Source of the DNA: JANTGF01 sp963750735
GTDB taxonomy: Bacteria > Bacteroidota > Bacteroidia > Bacteroidales > VadinHA17
Length of the DNA stretch: 64,000 nucleotides
Direction: 5' to 3'
Assembly: GCA_963750735.1 (NCBI GenBank)
Contig: CAVVRY010000012.1
Span: 62,001-126,000 of the forward strand
Position numbers and translations under genes: made by a program. Shown here one piece after another: positions 28,576 through 38,955 of this stretch. Every line of letters begins with the position of its first letter. The stretch's first letter is position 1. The notes below the pieces were generated by a model. It saw nothing but the letters and a program-made list of their open reading frames with translations. It was not told the origin of the DNA and searched no databases.

Positions 28576-30552
28576 ATGAGACGCAAAGTATTTTTATCAT
28601 TTATAGCAATTATTGCCTATTCAGGAATTTTATTTTCTCAAGTTTTTGATCCGGTGAGTTGGAGTTATCATGTTGAAAACCTAGGGAATGATGAATATGA
28701 ATTGGTCTTTGAAGCGAAAATAGATGAAACCTGGCATTTATATTCAGTGGATATTGAAGATGGTGGACCACCAATACCCACAAGTTTTAGTTTTGAAGAA
28801 TCAGATAAGTTTGAATTGATTGGGAAGGTCATGGAACTCACAGAAGGTGAGGTAGTTTATGATGCGAGCTTTGATAAGGACTTGAAATTGTTTTCTGAGA
28901 AGGCAATATTTAAGCAGAAAATTAAAGTTTTAACAGAAGAGGCATTCAACATAAAAGGATATGTTGAATTTATGAGCTGTGATGACGAAAGATGCCTCCC
29001 ACCAAAAGAAGTAGATTTTAGCTTTAGCATCAAAAGTGACAAAGGTGCAAAGAATGCAAGTTTAAACGATAGTTCAAAGAATGAGAAGGGTTCGGGGTCT
29101 TCAATGCTCGGCTTTTTCCTTCTCGCAATGCTTTCTGGATTTGCGGGCATTCTTACTCCATGTGTTTTTCCCATGATTCCAATGACAGTAGCTTTCTTTT
29201 CTCAGGGAAGTGAGGATAGGGGAAAATCGATATTAAAAGCTTTTATCTTTGGATTTTCAATAATTCTTATCTATACCTCAATTGGTATTATTGTGTCATT
29301 AACCAGTGCAGGTGCTGATTTTGCTAATAACTTAAGTACACATTGGATTCCAAATTTAATCTTCTTTGTTCTCTTTATGGTCTTTGCGGCATCTTTTCTG
29401 GGTTTGTTTGAACTTGTTCTGCCTAGTAGTTTGGTTAATAGAGCTGACAAGCAGGCGGATAAAGGAGGTTATTTGGCTGCATTCTTTATGGGTCTTACAA
29501 CTGTATTGGTATCGTTCTCTTGTACTGGGCCAATTGTTGGTGCTTTATTGGTTGAGGCGGCTTCAGGAGAGGTTATCAAACCCACTATAGGAATGTTTGG
29601 ATTTGGTCTTGCTTTTGCATTGCCATTTACCCTGTTTGCTATTTTCCCATCATGGATGAATAAGTTGCCAAAGTCAGGTGGATGGTTAAACGCGGTTAAG
29701 GTTGTACTTGGATTCATTGTTTTGGCCTTTGGTATGAAATTCCTTTTGGCTATTGACTTATCATACCATATTGGAATATTCACAAGGGATGTTTACCTGG
29801 CCATCTGGATTGTTATTTTCTCTTTAATGGGTTTCTATTTATTGGGAAAAATAAAGTTTTCACATGATAGTGATATTCCATATGTTAGCTTTTCTAGACT
29901 AATATTGGTAATTGTGGTCTTTAGCTTTGTTGTTTATCTTATTCCTGGCTTGTTTGGAGCTCCTTTAAAGGCTATTTCAGGCTTAATTCCTCCAATGGAA
30001 AAGCAAAGTTTCAATATGCAAGCATCATCCCTCAGTTCGAATATGATGATTGCTGAAAGTGAAGATAGTAAATCAGAGTTGTGTAGTGATCCTAAGTATG
30101 CTGATTTTCTTCACCTTCCTCATGGTTTGCAGGGATATTTCGACTATGAACAAGGTATGGAATGCGCAAAAGAATTAAATAAGCCCATATTTCTTGACTT
30201 TAAAGGTCATGCATGTAGTAATTGCAAAGAAATGGAAGCAAAGGTCTGGTCAGATCCACGGGTACTTGAAAGACTTAGAGATGACTTTGTAATTATTGGG
30301 CTATATGTTGACGATCGTACAAAGTTGCCAGAAAATGAATGGGTAACCTCCAAAGTTGATGGCAAGGTTAAGAAAACCATAGGAAAAGTAAATGCCGATT
30401 TACAGGTAGAGATGTTTCAGATGAATTCACAGCCCTATTATGCTATTGTAGATCAAGATGGCAATTCATTGGTTAAACCAATGGGACATGATCTGGACAT
30501 CAGCACATTTATTGAATTCTTAGATGCCGGAAAGAAGGCATATAATAAATAG
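28576..30552 (+). CDS. dsbD: Protein-disulfide reductase DsbD (thiol:disulfide interchange)
   Basis: 658 residues from the ATG at 28576, which opens a signal peptide (MRRKVFLSFIAIIAYSGILFSQ); an in-frame TTG at 28549 is unlikely. Domains: N-terminal DsbD alpha-like (Cys pair in CDDERCLPP), eight or so membrane helices with PCVFPMIPMTVAFF and SCTGPIVGALL (the two redox cysteines), and a C-terminal thioredoxin-like domain with CSNC in KGHACSNCKEMEA. It carries electrons from cytoplasmic thioredoxin to the periplasm. Confidence 0.94.
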   Translation: MRRKVFLSFIAIIAYSGILFSQVFDPVSWSYHVENLGNDEYELVFEAKIDETWHLYSVDIEDGGPPIPTSFSFEESDKFELIGKVMELTEGEVVYDASFDKDLKLFSEKAIFKQKIKVLTEEAFNIKGYVEFMSCDDERCLPPKEVDFSFSIKSDKGAKNASLNDSSKNEKGSGSSMLGFFLLAMLSGFAGILTPCVFPMIPMTVAFFSQGSEDRGKSILKAFIFGFSIILIYTSIGIIVSLTSAGADFANNLSTHWIPNLIFFVLFMVFAASFLGLFELVLPSSLVNRADKQADKGGYLAAFFMGLTTVLVSFSCTGPIVGALLVEAASGEVIKPTIGMFGFGLAFALPFTLFAIFPSWMNKLPKSGGWLNAVKVVLGFIVLAFGMKFLLAIDLSYHIGIFTRDVYLAIWIVIFSLMGFYLLGKIKFSHDSDIPYVSFSRLILVIVVFSFVVYLIPGLFGAPLKAISGLIPPMEKQSFNMQASSLSSNMMIAESEDSKSELCSDPKYADFLHLPHGLQGYFDYEQGMECAKELNKPIFLDFKGHACSNCKEMEAKVWSDPRVLERLRDDFVIIGLYVDDRTKLPENEWVTSKVDGKVKKTIGKVNADLQVEMFQMNSQPYYAIVDQDGNSLVKPMGHDLDISTFIEFLDAGKKAYNK

Positions 30553-30573
30553 AAGAACCCAGGAATTATATTT

Positions 30574-30608
30574 AAAACGGCCATGCTTTTGAAGTGTGGT
30601 CGTTTTTT
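30574..30608. terminator. Terminator between convergent dsbD and the DUF4249 gene
   Basis: AAAACGGCCATGC (30574-30586) pairs with GTGTGGTCGTTTT (30594-30606) with three G-T wobbles, followed by T residues on the plus strand. It probably serves dsbD, and perhaps the minus strand too. Confidence 0.75.
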
Positions 30609-30626
30609 ATAATACGCCAATCACAA

Positions 30627-31442
30627 TTATTCTTCAATCTTAATAATCTGGGTTCTAAAAGTCTCTGAATAAGTGAAGAAAAACCCCAGGGCGCCGTTAC
30701 TTATATTTCCCTCTATATTCGCAGGGGCAGCCTCAAAAAGGCCATCATTATAAACTGTTTCCTGAAGGACTGAGATACAATAATTGAAGTAATCTTTAGG
30801 AATACTTGCCATCTGAAGTGTTATACGGTTGCCTGGCCCTGCATTAACTGATTGAACACTGTTTCCATTAATGTATGAACCATTTATAAGTTCATCGCTG
30901 GTATAGCTTAACAAGCTAAGGTTAGTTGTTTGATATATTAAATCTTTGAAAACCCCCCAGAAGTAAAAATCTCCTGGGAGTGGATTTTCCTGAGCAAACA
31001 AGCCAATATGAAATAACTGAGGATTATCCACATCAGGTGTAAATTTTAGTGAATCAATAGCTGGAACCCTTGTCATAGTTGAAGATGCTTCATATATCTC
31101 TCCTCCAACTTCAACTTTTAAGCGATATTCTAATCCAGGTTTTCCTCCAAAAGAAAAGTTGGTGATGTAGGTTCCCGGCTGGACTTCAATCAGGTCATAG
31201 GAGCTCATATCATCAAAGATATTAACTTTCGCATTACGAACCGGACGGACAGGAAGGCTATCATAATACGGGCTAGTTGTTGAGATTCTAACAATCTGAT
31301 TTCTAATGGTACTCGAAACCGCACCTTCAATCACAATTCGAGTTTCCCCATCATCCAATTCAAGTTGTATCTCTTCAGAGCAGGATCCTGCAACTACTGC
31401 TGCCAGAAAAAATGAAATGGTATATCTTAAGAATGCTTTCAA
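30627..31442 (-). CDS. DUF4249 outer-membrane lipoprotein paired with a TonB receptor
   Basis: 271 residues. The lipobox VVAGSCSEE places Cys near residue 20. The DUF4249 pattern is visible: ETRIVIEGAVSS, VRNAKVNIFDD, QPGTYIT and the ending RTQIIKIEE. It starts 4 bp after the TonB-dependent receptor gene on the same strand, so the two form one uptake unit. The family is taken to be a surface partner of the receptor, in the role SusD plays elsewhere, but its ligand is unknown. Confidence 0.85.
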   Translation of the reverse strand: MKAFLRYTISFFLAAVVAGSCSEEIQLELDDGETRIVIEGAVSSTIRNQIVRISTTSPYYDSLPVRPVRNAKVNIFDDMSSYDLIEVQPGTYITNFSFGGKPGLEYRLKVEVGGEIYEASSTMTRVPAIDSLKFTPDVDNPQLFHIGLFAQENPLPGDFYFWGVFKDLIYQTTNLSLLSYTSDELINGSYINGNSVQSVNAGPGNRITLQMASIPKDYFNYCISVLQETVYNDGLFEAAPANIEGNISNGALGFFFTYSETFRTQIIKIEE

Positions 31443-31446
31443 TAGT

Positions 31447-33786
31447 TTAAAATTTAAAATTATAACTAACCGAAGGAACTATTGGAAACAGATATAGCTT
31501 ATATGCATTTGTAACCAACGGATTATTATCATCAGATTTAAAATATATTATCCAGGGATTTTTTCGATTATAGACATTGAATAAAGAAAAATTCCATTCT
31601 CCATAAAACCTTTTGTCTTTACGAATCTTTCCTCTAAGTGTTGCACTTACATCCAGTCGATGATATACCGGCATTCTATACGCATTCCTGCCAGAATAAA
31701 CAGGTACAACAACATTTCCAAAACTATATCTTCCAATTGGAAAGGTTGAAGGTGCTCCACTTAAGAAAACCCATGTAGCTGAAAATTTCCATCTTTTTCC
31801 GGAATCAAATGAAATAAGAGTTGATAAATCATGTCTTCTGTCAAAGCCTGCCGGATAAGGGTTTCCATCATTAATGTCAGGAAATTTCTTGGTTACTTTT
31901 GATAAGGTATAACTAATCAGCCCTTGCCATTTGCCGGTATTTTTATGAAAGAACAGTTCTAAACCATAGGCAGATACATTTCCGAATCGCAATTCACCTT
32001 CAAATTCGGGATTTAAAACAATGTTTGCATGGTCTTTATAATCGATCTGATTTTCCATCTGCTTATAATAGGTCTCAACTGAAAATTCAGCCATGCCATT
32101 CATAATTTCTCCGAAATATCCTACAGTGAATTGATTGCCTATTTGTGGTTTGATATTTGGGCTGGAAGGAATCCAGATGTCTAAAGGAGTTCCGGTTGTT
32201 GTATTTGAAATCAAATGGAGGTATTGTAAGGTTCTTGAATAACCTGCTTTTATAGCAGCTTTTTTTGAAAGAGAGAATTTTGTGCTTACCCTGGGTTCAA
32301 AACCAAAATAACTGTTATAAACCTGCCAATTATTGTAGCTAGTGGAATCAATTTTTTCGAAATCTGAATTGAAATTATAAACAGTAGTTGGTCCGATGTT
32401 TAGAAACCATGAGGCTCTGATGCCATATGAGACTATAAGCCATGATCCAATCTTTTGTTCATTTCCAAGGTATATTGAGTTCTCAAGGCTACGTGAATTT
32501 GGAATAGAGAAGTCGTTAAATATTGAAGAATCGCTTGCTGCAATAATATATCCAGGTTTAAATTGCATCAGGGAAGATGAAAAACCAAATGAAAGTTTAT
32601 TCCTGGGATTCATATAATAAGTGAAATCATATTTAATTCGTAGATCTGATAGTGATGAATTCCATTCAACACCTGAAATATCAACTGTTTGTCCAAGTCT
32701 GTAATCGTAGTTGCTTACAATTAAAGAAAGATTTGAGAATAGCTTAGGAGAAAACAGGTGATTCCAGCGAAAGGTTCCGCTAATATTTCCCCAGGTAACA
32801 TAATACTCATTTTTATATTTAAAAACATCACGACCCAAATAACCAGAAAGATAAATACGGTTTTTTGCATTTATCTGGTAATTTGCCTTCAAATAGGTAT
32901 CAAAGAAGTATATTTTATTGTATTTGATATCCTCATTATTTGAAAGAGGCAGAAATAGATCAGCGTAAGACCTTCGTGCAGATACCAGGATAGATCCTTT
33001 TTTTTTGAAAATAGGGGTTTCCAGGGTAATTTTACTGCTTACTGTTCCAATTCCACCAGATAGTGAGAATCTTTGTGAATTACCATCCTTCAAATTAACC
33101 TCAAGCAGTGAAGATAATCGGCCACCATATTTAACCGGGATATCACCTTTATAAATTTTAGATGTCTTAAGAACATCGGAATTGAAAATTGAAAAGAAAC
33201 CGAGCAAATGAGAAGGATTATACACCGTAGCTTCATCCAGGATAATCAGGTTCTGATCGAAACTACCTCCTCTTACATTAAAATTTGAGAGACCTTCCCT
33301 TGCTGCCTGAATGCCGGGAAAAAGTTGAATGGCTTTTATTAAATCAGGTTCACCACCAATTGATGGTAAGAGTTTCAATGATTGACTTGTAATTTGATAC
33401 AACCCTGATCTTAGAGATTGGAGCTGGGATGGGGATTTATCTGAAACTACCTGTACTCCTTCAAGTTCTTTTGCCTCTCTCGTCAATACTATGTCCTTCG
33501 TGATGGTTTCATTGAGGATGGTAAAATTCTCAACCAGGCCATAACCTAAATAGGAGTACTTTACCCAATATTCTCCTTTTGGAAGGCTAAGGGAATAGAA
33601 CCCATATGCGTTTGTTGTGGTTCCATATTGCAAAGAATCAATATAGATATTTGCTCCAATAATAATTTCTCCTGTCTCATCACGCAAGGTCCCACTTATA
33701 GTGTATTTAGGATCCTCTTTTTTCTGAGCCTGGACGAATACTGGTAGGAGGATAATTATAAACAGTATTTGTGAGAGCAATTTCAT
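31447..33786 (-). CDS. TonB-dependent receptor with carboxypeptidase-regulatory-like N-terminal domain
   Basis: 779 residues from the ATG at 33786, which gives signal peptide MKLLSQILFIIILLPVFVQAQ; the longer frame has no signal at its start. A CarboxypepD_reg-like domain follows (YTISGTLRDETGEIIIGANIYI), then the plug (LKLLPSIGGEPDLIKAIQLFPG, SNFNVRGGSFDQNLIILDE) and a 22-strand barrel ending PSVSYNFKF. The outer-membrane transporter is driven by TonB. It is coupled with the DUF4249 gene just downstream. The substrate cannot be read from sequence. Confidence 0.93.
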   Translation of the reverse strand: MKLLSQILFIIILLPVFVQAQKKEDPKYTISGTLRDETGEIIIGANIYIDSLQYGTTTNAYGFYSLSLPKGEYWVKYSYLGYGLVENFTILNETITKDIVLTREAKELEGVQVVSDKSPSQLQSLRSGLYQITSQSLKLLPSIGGEPDLIKAIQLFPGIQAAREGLSNFNVRGGSFDQNLIILDEATVYNPSHLLGFFSIFNSDVLKTSKIYKGDIPVKYGGRLSSLLEVNLKDGNSQRFSLSGGIGTVSSKITLETPIFKKKGSILVSARRSYADLFLPLSNNEDIKYNKIYFFDTYLKANYQINAKNRIYLSGYLGRDVFKYKNEYYVTWGNISGTFRWNHLFSPKLFSNLSLIVSNYDYRLGQTVDISGVEWNSSLSDLRIKYDFTYYMNPRNKLSFGFSSSLMQFKPGYIIAASDSSIFNDFSIPNSRSLENSIYLGNEQKIGSWLIVSYGIRASWFLNIGPTTVYNFNSDFEKIDSTSYNNWQVYNSYFGFEPRVSTKFSLSKKAAIKAGYSRTLQYLHLISNTTTGTPLDIWIPSSPNIKPQIGNQFTVGYFGEIMNGMAEFSVETYYKQMENQIDYKDHANIVLNPEFEGELRFGNVSAYGLELFFHKNTGKWQGLISYTLSKVTKKFPDINDGNPYPAGFDRRHDLSTLISFDSGKRWKFSATWVFLSGAPSTFPIGRYSFGNVVVPVYSGRNAYRMPVYHRLDVSATLRGKIRKDKRFYGEWNFSLFNVYNRKNPWIIYFKSDDNNPLVTNAYKLYLFPIVPSVSYNFKF

Positions 33787-33897
33787 ATATAGTGAGCCTG
33801 GTAAATCCCTTATAGAAAAAGAGGGAATTAGGATTTGAGAATAGTAAAGATATTTTAAAAGTTGCGGATAATTACTACTCAGTTTACAAATATACAA

Positions 33898-35523
33898 TTA
33901 AGGCTTTAATAACTTTTTGCCCATCAGTAGCTTTACAATAGTGTAAAGTAAAGTTAGAATTCCAAAAAACAATAATATGCGGCTAATGAAATTGCCATGT
34001 TCTGCATAGTATGTCATTTTTGAGTTGGCATTTATTTGGGCTTTTATTGCAGCCTTTTTTCCATACTCTGTTTGCTTCATAAATTCCCCTCTTTGGTCAA
34101 TAAAGCAAGAGATACCTGTACTGGCAGAACGTGCTATACTCCTTCTTGTTTCAATAGCCCTTAAACCGGAATAGTATAAATGTTGTTTATAACCCAGAGT
34201 GTTTCCCCACCAGCCATCATTGGTTATTACAAAAAGCATATTTGCACCCTTTTTAACATATTCTGTTACAAATTCACCATACACTGATTCATAACAAATT
34301 AATGTACCTATTTTCCCATTCCTGATTGGATCATTTAGTGTTGTTCGTTCATATTGAGTTCCATAGCTACCTGATGCACCACCAAATTTCGTTATTAGCT
34401 TTTCTAAAATTTTAAATACTCTGCCAGATGGCATTTTTTCAACCCCAATTACAAGCTTTGATTTATGGTAAACCTGGAAGTTATTATTATTGTCAATCTG
34501 GACACTTGAATTATATAAGTCCCACATTGCATTGGAATCAGAAAACTTTCTTGCTGTAGAAGAAGGCTGCTCATCTGGTTGATAACGGTATAAAGACTGC
34601 ATACCAATAATAAATTTTAAATTAGGATACGATCCAACAAACTCTTTGATTCTTTTAATACTCCTGTTGTTTGGAAGATTGTTTTCCCAGATATTATCCT
34701 CTAAGGCCGCCTCCGGCGCTATAACATATTCTGTCTCAAGATCCACATTCGAATTAGCCAGATCCAGAATAAGGTCAAGCTTTTCTTGATTAGTGAGCTT
34801 AGCAGGTATTTCATTGTAGGGATCAATATTCGGTTGAAGAACAGTTATCTGGTATGGATCATCTGTTTCATTGTAGTTATAGTATTTGTAAATAGAATAA
34901 CTTATTGGGAAAAGAGTCACCCCCAACAATATTATCAATTCAAAAATCTTTTTTCGGATGTTCAGCTTTTCTGCATATTCTAAAATAACTGTGAATAGTA
35001 AAATATTAATAAGTAAAATCCAGGGTGTAGCACTGGTGATTCCGGTATATTCAATCCATTGAATTAGTTTGATATCTTTCGCAAGTCCATTCCCCAGGTT
35101 TAGCCATGGCCATGAAATATCGGCATTCAGGTATAACAACTCGAAACCTGTCCAATATGTAATAAGTCCAAAATAGCCATACCTGTGGCCTAGTAGACGA
35201 TGGGTAATATGGAATAGCCAGATCACCAGCGCCATGAATAGTGAGTTTAATAAAATTGCAGCTATAGCCCCGGCAATTGTTGCATTGTAAATCCAATAAG
35301 TTGTAGCGAAATTCCAGATGAAGAATATTAAATATGCATATATAAAAGCTTGAATTGATTTGTTATTTTGTCTTGTCACATAAAGATTATGCTCAATAAC
35401 CAGCAATGGTATGAATGCCACAAAAAGTATTACACCGGAAAACTGTTGAAGCCATGGTAGAATTAATAGCAGGGAGCTTAAACCTGCCAGTATCAGAGAG
35501 TGCTTGCGTTTTAATTTTATCAT
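33898..35523 (-). CDS. lnt: Apolipoprotein N-acyltransferase
   Basis: 541 residues. An N-terminal membrane bundle (about 10-210), then a nitrilase-fold domain with the catalytic Glu (VIAPEAALED), Lys (HKSKLVIGVEKMP) and Cys (GTLICYESVYGEF), and a last membrane helix. It adds the third acyl chain to lipoproteins in the inner membrane. The gene order EamA transporter-lnt-TonB receptor is on one strand, with 10 bp before lnt. Confidence 0.94.
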   Translation of the reverse strand: MIKLKRKHSLILAGLSSLLLILPWLQQFSGVILFVAFIPLLVIEHNLYVTRQNNKSIQAFIYAYLIFFIWNFATTYWIYNATIAGAIAAILLNSLFMALVIWLFHITHRLLGHRYGYFGLITYWTGFELLYLNADISWPWLNLGNGLAKDIKLIQWIEYTGITSATPWILLINILLFTVILEYAEKLNIRKKIFELIILLGVTLFPISYSIYKYYNYNETDDPYQITVLQPNIDPYNEIPAKLTNQEKLDLILDLANSNVDLETEYVIAPEAALEDNIWENNLPNNRSIKRIKEFVGSYPNLKFIIGMQSLYRYQPDEQPSSTARKFSDSNAMWDLYNSSVQIDNNNNFQVYHKSKLVIGVEKMPSGRVFKILEKLITKFGGASGSYGTQYERTTLNDPIRNGKIGTLICYESVYGEFVTEYVKKGANMLFVITNDGWWGNTLGYKQHLYYSGLRAIETRRSIARSASTGISCFIDQRGEFMKQTEYGKKAAIKAQINANSKMTYYAEHGNFISRILLFFGILTLLYTIVKLLMGKKLLKP

Positions 35524-35533
35524 TATATTTTGT

Positions 35534-36424
35534 CTAAATTTCTACCAGTTTTTTCTTATTTACAAGATAAACACCAATTAGAATAACAGACATCCAAAGA
35601 AACTCTTCAATTCTTACTTTTTCCCCATCAAAAATCCCCCAGAATATTGCGAAAATTGGAATAATATATGTCACTGAGGAGGCAAATATTGCAGTTGTAT
35701 ATTTAATCAGAATATTAAAGAGAACTACTGCTACAACTGAACTAAATAAGGCTAATAAAACAATATATCCCATATTTGTAATTGCCTGAGGGTGAGAAAA
35801 AGACCCGGCAAGATCTGTGAAAAGGAGATTTATACCTGCAATGGGTCCTACAAACATAAATGAAAGGGATGCAATACTAAGACCATCTAAATCATGTAAT
35901 TTATGTTTAATCTCATTAACACTTATCCCATAACAAAAAGTTGCAATTATTATAAATGAAGAATACCAACCTGTTTGAAGTTCAAATCCACCTGAATTTC
36001 CTTTATATATCAATCCCACTGCTCCCAAAAAACCTAATATCAAACCAATTATGTTTATAAGCTTAACATGACTCTTGTATAGTATTAATCCAATTAGCAA
36101 TGTGAAAAGTGGTGTAAGAGAATTTAAAACCCCAGCCAGAGAACTGTCAATTTTTGTTTGTGCTTTGGTGAAAAGAAAAGCAGGGATTGCATTGCCAATA
36201 ATTCCAACTATTAGAAGAGATTTTAGGTTGTTCTTATTTATCTTCTTTATTCTTGGGATGAATACAGGGATAAAAAAAATAAATGTAAATAAAATCCGAA
36301 ATGAAGCTACCTGAGAATTTGTGAATGATTGCAAACCCTTTTTCATAAGGATGAATGAAGTTCCCCAAATAAAGGCCAGAAATATTAACATAGCCCATTG
36401 CCATTTTTTCTCAGTTAAATCCAT
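35534..36424 (-). CDS. EamA/DMT-family transporter
   Basis: 296 residues from the ATG at 36424; a TTG seven codons upstream is less likely. Ten hydrophobic helices in two EamA repeats (AFIWGTSFILMKKGL starts the first). It is probably an exporter of small metabolites or amino acids. The substrate is unknown. It is immediately followed by lnt on the same strand. Confidence 0.88.
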   Translation of the reverse strand: MDLTEKKWQWAMLIFLAFIWGTSFILMKKGLQSFTNSQVASFRILFTFIFFIPVFIPRIKKINKNNLKSLLIVGIIGNAIPAFLFTKAQTKIDSSLAGVLNSLTPLFTLLIGLILYKSHVKLINIIGLILGFLGAVGLIYKGNSGGFELQTGWYSSFIIIATFCYGISVNEIKHKLHDLDGLSIASLSFMFVGPIAGINLLFTDLAGSFSHPQAITNMGYIVLLALFSSVVAVVLFNILIKYTTAIFASSVTYIIPIFAIFWGIFDGEKVRIEEFLWMSVILIGVYLVNKKKLVEI

Positions 36425-36560
36425 GCTCACTTTTAATTTTAGCAAAGATAATTAATTTATAAAGCCGCAAATTAATGATTATTTCAGGGCAAATAAACTC
36501 TATTTGTTTGGTTATATTCCTTTTTAGTGGTTAATTTTATCTGAATTTCAATCTTAAATC

Positions 36561-37982
36561 ATGAAAGAATATAAAATATATGTAGGCGGAGAGTTTATTG
36601 AAACCGGCAATGAGTTAATGGTTTCAAATCCGTTTTCTGGCAAAAATTTTGCAAAAACCTGGTTAGCTGGAAATACTGAACTCGAAAAAGCTATTGAAGT
36701 TGGGAAAAAGGCAGAGAAGGACCTTCGATCCTTACCGGTTTATGAGAAGTTTAATGCTTTAACATTTATTTCTCAAGAGCTAGTTGCAAATAAAGAAAAT
36801 CTGGCTAAAACCCTATCAATGGAATCAGGGAAACCAATGAGATATGCATTAGGAGAAATCGAAAGGGCTGCACAGACTTTTCTCATAGCTGCAGAAGAAT
36901 GTAAGCGAATTCCAGGTGAATATCTAAGCCTTGACTGGACAAAGCCGGGTTTAGGAAAAGAAGGATGGGTGAAATATTTTCCAGCTGGACTGGTAGCAGG
37001 AATTGCACCCTTTAATTTTCCAATGAATTTAGCGGTTCATAAGATTGCTCCAGCAATTGCAGCAGGGAATCCAATAATTCTAAAACCTTCCCGAGCTACA
37101 CCACTTTCTGTTCTTGAACTGGCCAGTATTGTTGATAAATCGGGTCTTCCTGAAGGCACAATTTCAGTCCTTCCAATGGATAGAGAGGCTGGAAACCAGC
37201 TTGTAACTGATGAGCGATTCAAGATACTTAGTTTTACCGGATCTCCATCAGTGGGGTGGAAGATGAAAAAAGAGGCAGGTAAAAAGAAGGTAATTCTTGA
37301 GCTCGGAGGAAATGCAGGAGTGCTTGTTTCAAAATCAGCGGATATTGATTTATCAGTTCAAAAATGCTTGGTTGGATCCTTTGCTTATTCAGGACAGGTT
37401 TGTATCCATGTTCAGCGCATTTATGTTCACGATAGTATTTTTGATGAGTTCAAAGAAAAATTTGTTTCAAAGGTTAATGGATTAAGAACTGGTGATCCAT
37501 TGGATTTAGAAACAGATGTTTCAGTAATGATTGATAATGAAAATGCTGATAGGGTTGAGGACTGGGTTAATGAAGCCATCAAGGATGGTGCTACAGTTCT
37601 TAGCGGAGGAAGAAAAAAAGGTTGTTATTTTGAGCCGACTGTTTTGACAAATACCAGGGTTGATATGAAGGTTTGCTCACTTGAAATTTTTGGCCCGGTT
37701 GTAACACTGGAGAAATATTCTTCTTTTATGATTGCTCTTGAGCAAATTAATGACTCAAAATATGGCTTACAGGCTGGCATATTCACTAATGAATTGTCTG
37801 AGATGAATTTGGCATTTGAATATCTTGATGTAGGTGGGGTAATAATTAATGATGTCCCTACTTTTCGTGTAGATCACATGCCATATGGAGGTGTAAAGGA
37901 TTCTGGCCTTGGACGAGAAGGCGTAAAGTATGCAATTCTTGAGATGATGGAGCCCAAGTTGCTTGTAAAGAGTCGATTATGA
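36561..37982 (+). CDS. NAD(P)-dependent aldehyde dehydrogenase
   Basis: 473 residues. ALDH motifs: APFNFPMN (oxyanion Asn), KPSRATPLS (cofactor Lys), FTGSPSVGWKM, ELGGNAG (general base Glu) and SGQVCIHVQ (catalytic Cys). Length and the VQRIYV context fit the succinate-semialdehyde/lactaldehyde/glyceraldehyde branch, but the substrate is not certain. It stands alone, divergent from the EamA gene. Confidence 0.9.
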   Translation: MKEYKIYVGGEFIETGNELMVSNPFSGKNFAKTWLAGNTELEKAIEVGKKAEKDLRSLPVYEKFNALTFISQELVANKENLAKTLSMESGKPMRYALGEIERAAQTFLIAAEECKRIPGEYLSLDWTKPGLGKEGWVKYFPAGLVAGIAPFNFPMNLAVHKIAPAIAAGNPIILKPSRATPLSVLELASIVDKSGLPEGTISVLPMDREAGNQLVTDERFKILSFTGSPSVGWKMKKEAGKKKVILELGGNAGVLVSKSADIDLSVQKCLVGSFAYSGQVCIHVQRIYVHDSIFDEFKEKFVSKVNGLRTGDPLDLETDVSVMIDNENADRVEDWVNEAIKDGATVLSGGRKKGCYFEPTVLTNTRVDMKVCSLEIFGPVVTLEKYSSFMIALEQINDSKYGLQAGIFTNELSEMNLAFEYLDVGGVIINDVPTFRVDHMPYGGVKDSGLGREGVKYAILEMMEPKLLVKSRL

Positions 37983-38114
37983 TAATTTCTAAGGAAACTC
38001 AACATTCCTTTAATTCTAACCCTAAAAGAATTTCATCATCTAACTTAAATATTTTATGCTCAGATAGAACGATTTCTATTTTCCTTCGTATAACCTTCTT
38101 GTACATATTGTATT

Positions 38115-38145
38115 TTGTAAGTATATAAGCAATGTGTATCTTTGC
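38115..38145 (+). promoter_or_regulatory. Promoter of the LysE-family gene
   Basis: TTTG (38115-38118) and TATCTTTG (38138-38145) with 19 bp between them, an exact match to the Bacteroidota -33/-7 consensus and spacing, 67 bp before the ATG. It is the best promoter in the window. Confidence 0.75.
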
Positions 38146-38212
38146 CTGATTTTTATATAAGCGTGTAGCCTGGAATTTGGCATTATATCACGACTTGTTG
38201 CAATGAATAACT

Positions 38213-38839
38213 ATGGATTTATTACTGTTAATAAAAGGTATTTTAATTGGTGTTCTAATGTCGTTTCCATTCGGACCCATGGGCTTACTTTGTATAAACC
38301 GCACTCTTACAAACGGCAGAACTTCTGGTTTTTTGTCAGGGATGGGAGTGGCCACAGGAGATACCATATTTGCAATTATAGCCGGTTTTGGTGCATCATT
38401 TATTGTACATTTCCTTGAGGAGAGGCAGCTCTTTTTTCATATTTTGGGCTCAGCAATTATTATCCTTTTAGGAATTCGCATTTTTATGAGCAATCCTATC
38501 AAAGGTTTAAGACTTCGAAATAAAAGTGGCAGAAAGTTTACCTGGCATTATTTTTCAGGACTTTTACTCACTTTAACCAATCCTTTCATAATTTTCGCAT
38601 TCCTGGCTGTTTTCACCACAATGAACTTATTTGATAAAAGTTCGTTTATGCCAGCTCTCACTATAGTTGTAGGAATCTTCTCAGGAGCCTCTCTATGGTG
38701 GTTTATGATAAGTTCTGTAGTAAATAAATTTCGCAATAGAATTCGACTAAAAAAGATTTTTTTGTTGAATAGAATTGCCGGAGCAGTTATTTTTCTATTT
38801 GGTTTTGCAGCAATAATAAACTTCATTATTACTGCTTAA
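38213..38839 (+). CDS. LysE-family translocator
   Basis: 208 residues, six membrane helices. The LysE family N-terminus is clear (GVLMSFPFGPMGLLCINRTL, with FPFGP), with LTNPFIIFAFLAVF in helix four or so. It is an inner-membrane exporter of amino acids or related compounds. The substrate is unknown. It is a single gene with its own promoter. Confidence 0.88.
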   Translation: MDLLLLIKGILIGVLMSFPFGPMGLLCINRTLTNGRTSGFLSGMGVATGDTIFAIIAGFGASFIVHFLEERQLFFHILGSAIIILLGIRIFMSNPIKGLRLRNKSGRKFTWHYFSGLLLTLTNPFIIFAFLAVFTTMNLFDKSSFMPALTIVVGIFSGASLWWFMISSVVNKFRNRIRLKKIFLLNRIAGAVIFLFGFAAIINFIITA

Positions 38840-38955
38840 TATAGTCTCCAGTAGCTTCCAAAAGTACTTCCAATATTTGTTTTTACTATCTTTATCGTTT
38901 CAGATTAACTCTGAGAAGTCGTTTATTCAATTTTATTTATCAACAAACCAAATCT

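Noticed and set aside
29469..29783. 104-codon minus-strand frame inside dsbD
   Set aside because: It is antisense to membrane helices of dsbD, with no start context or recognisable domain.
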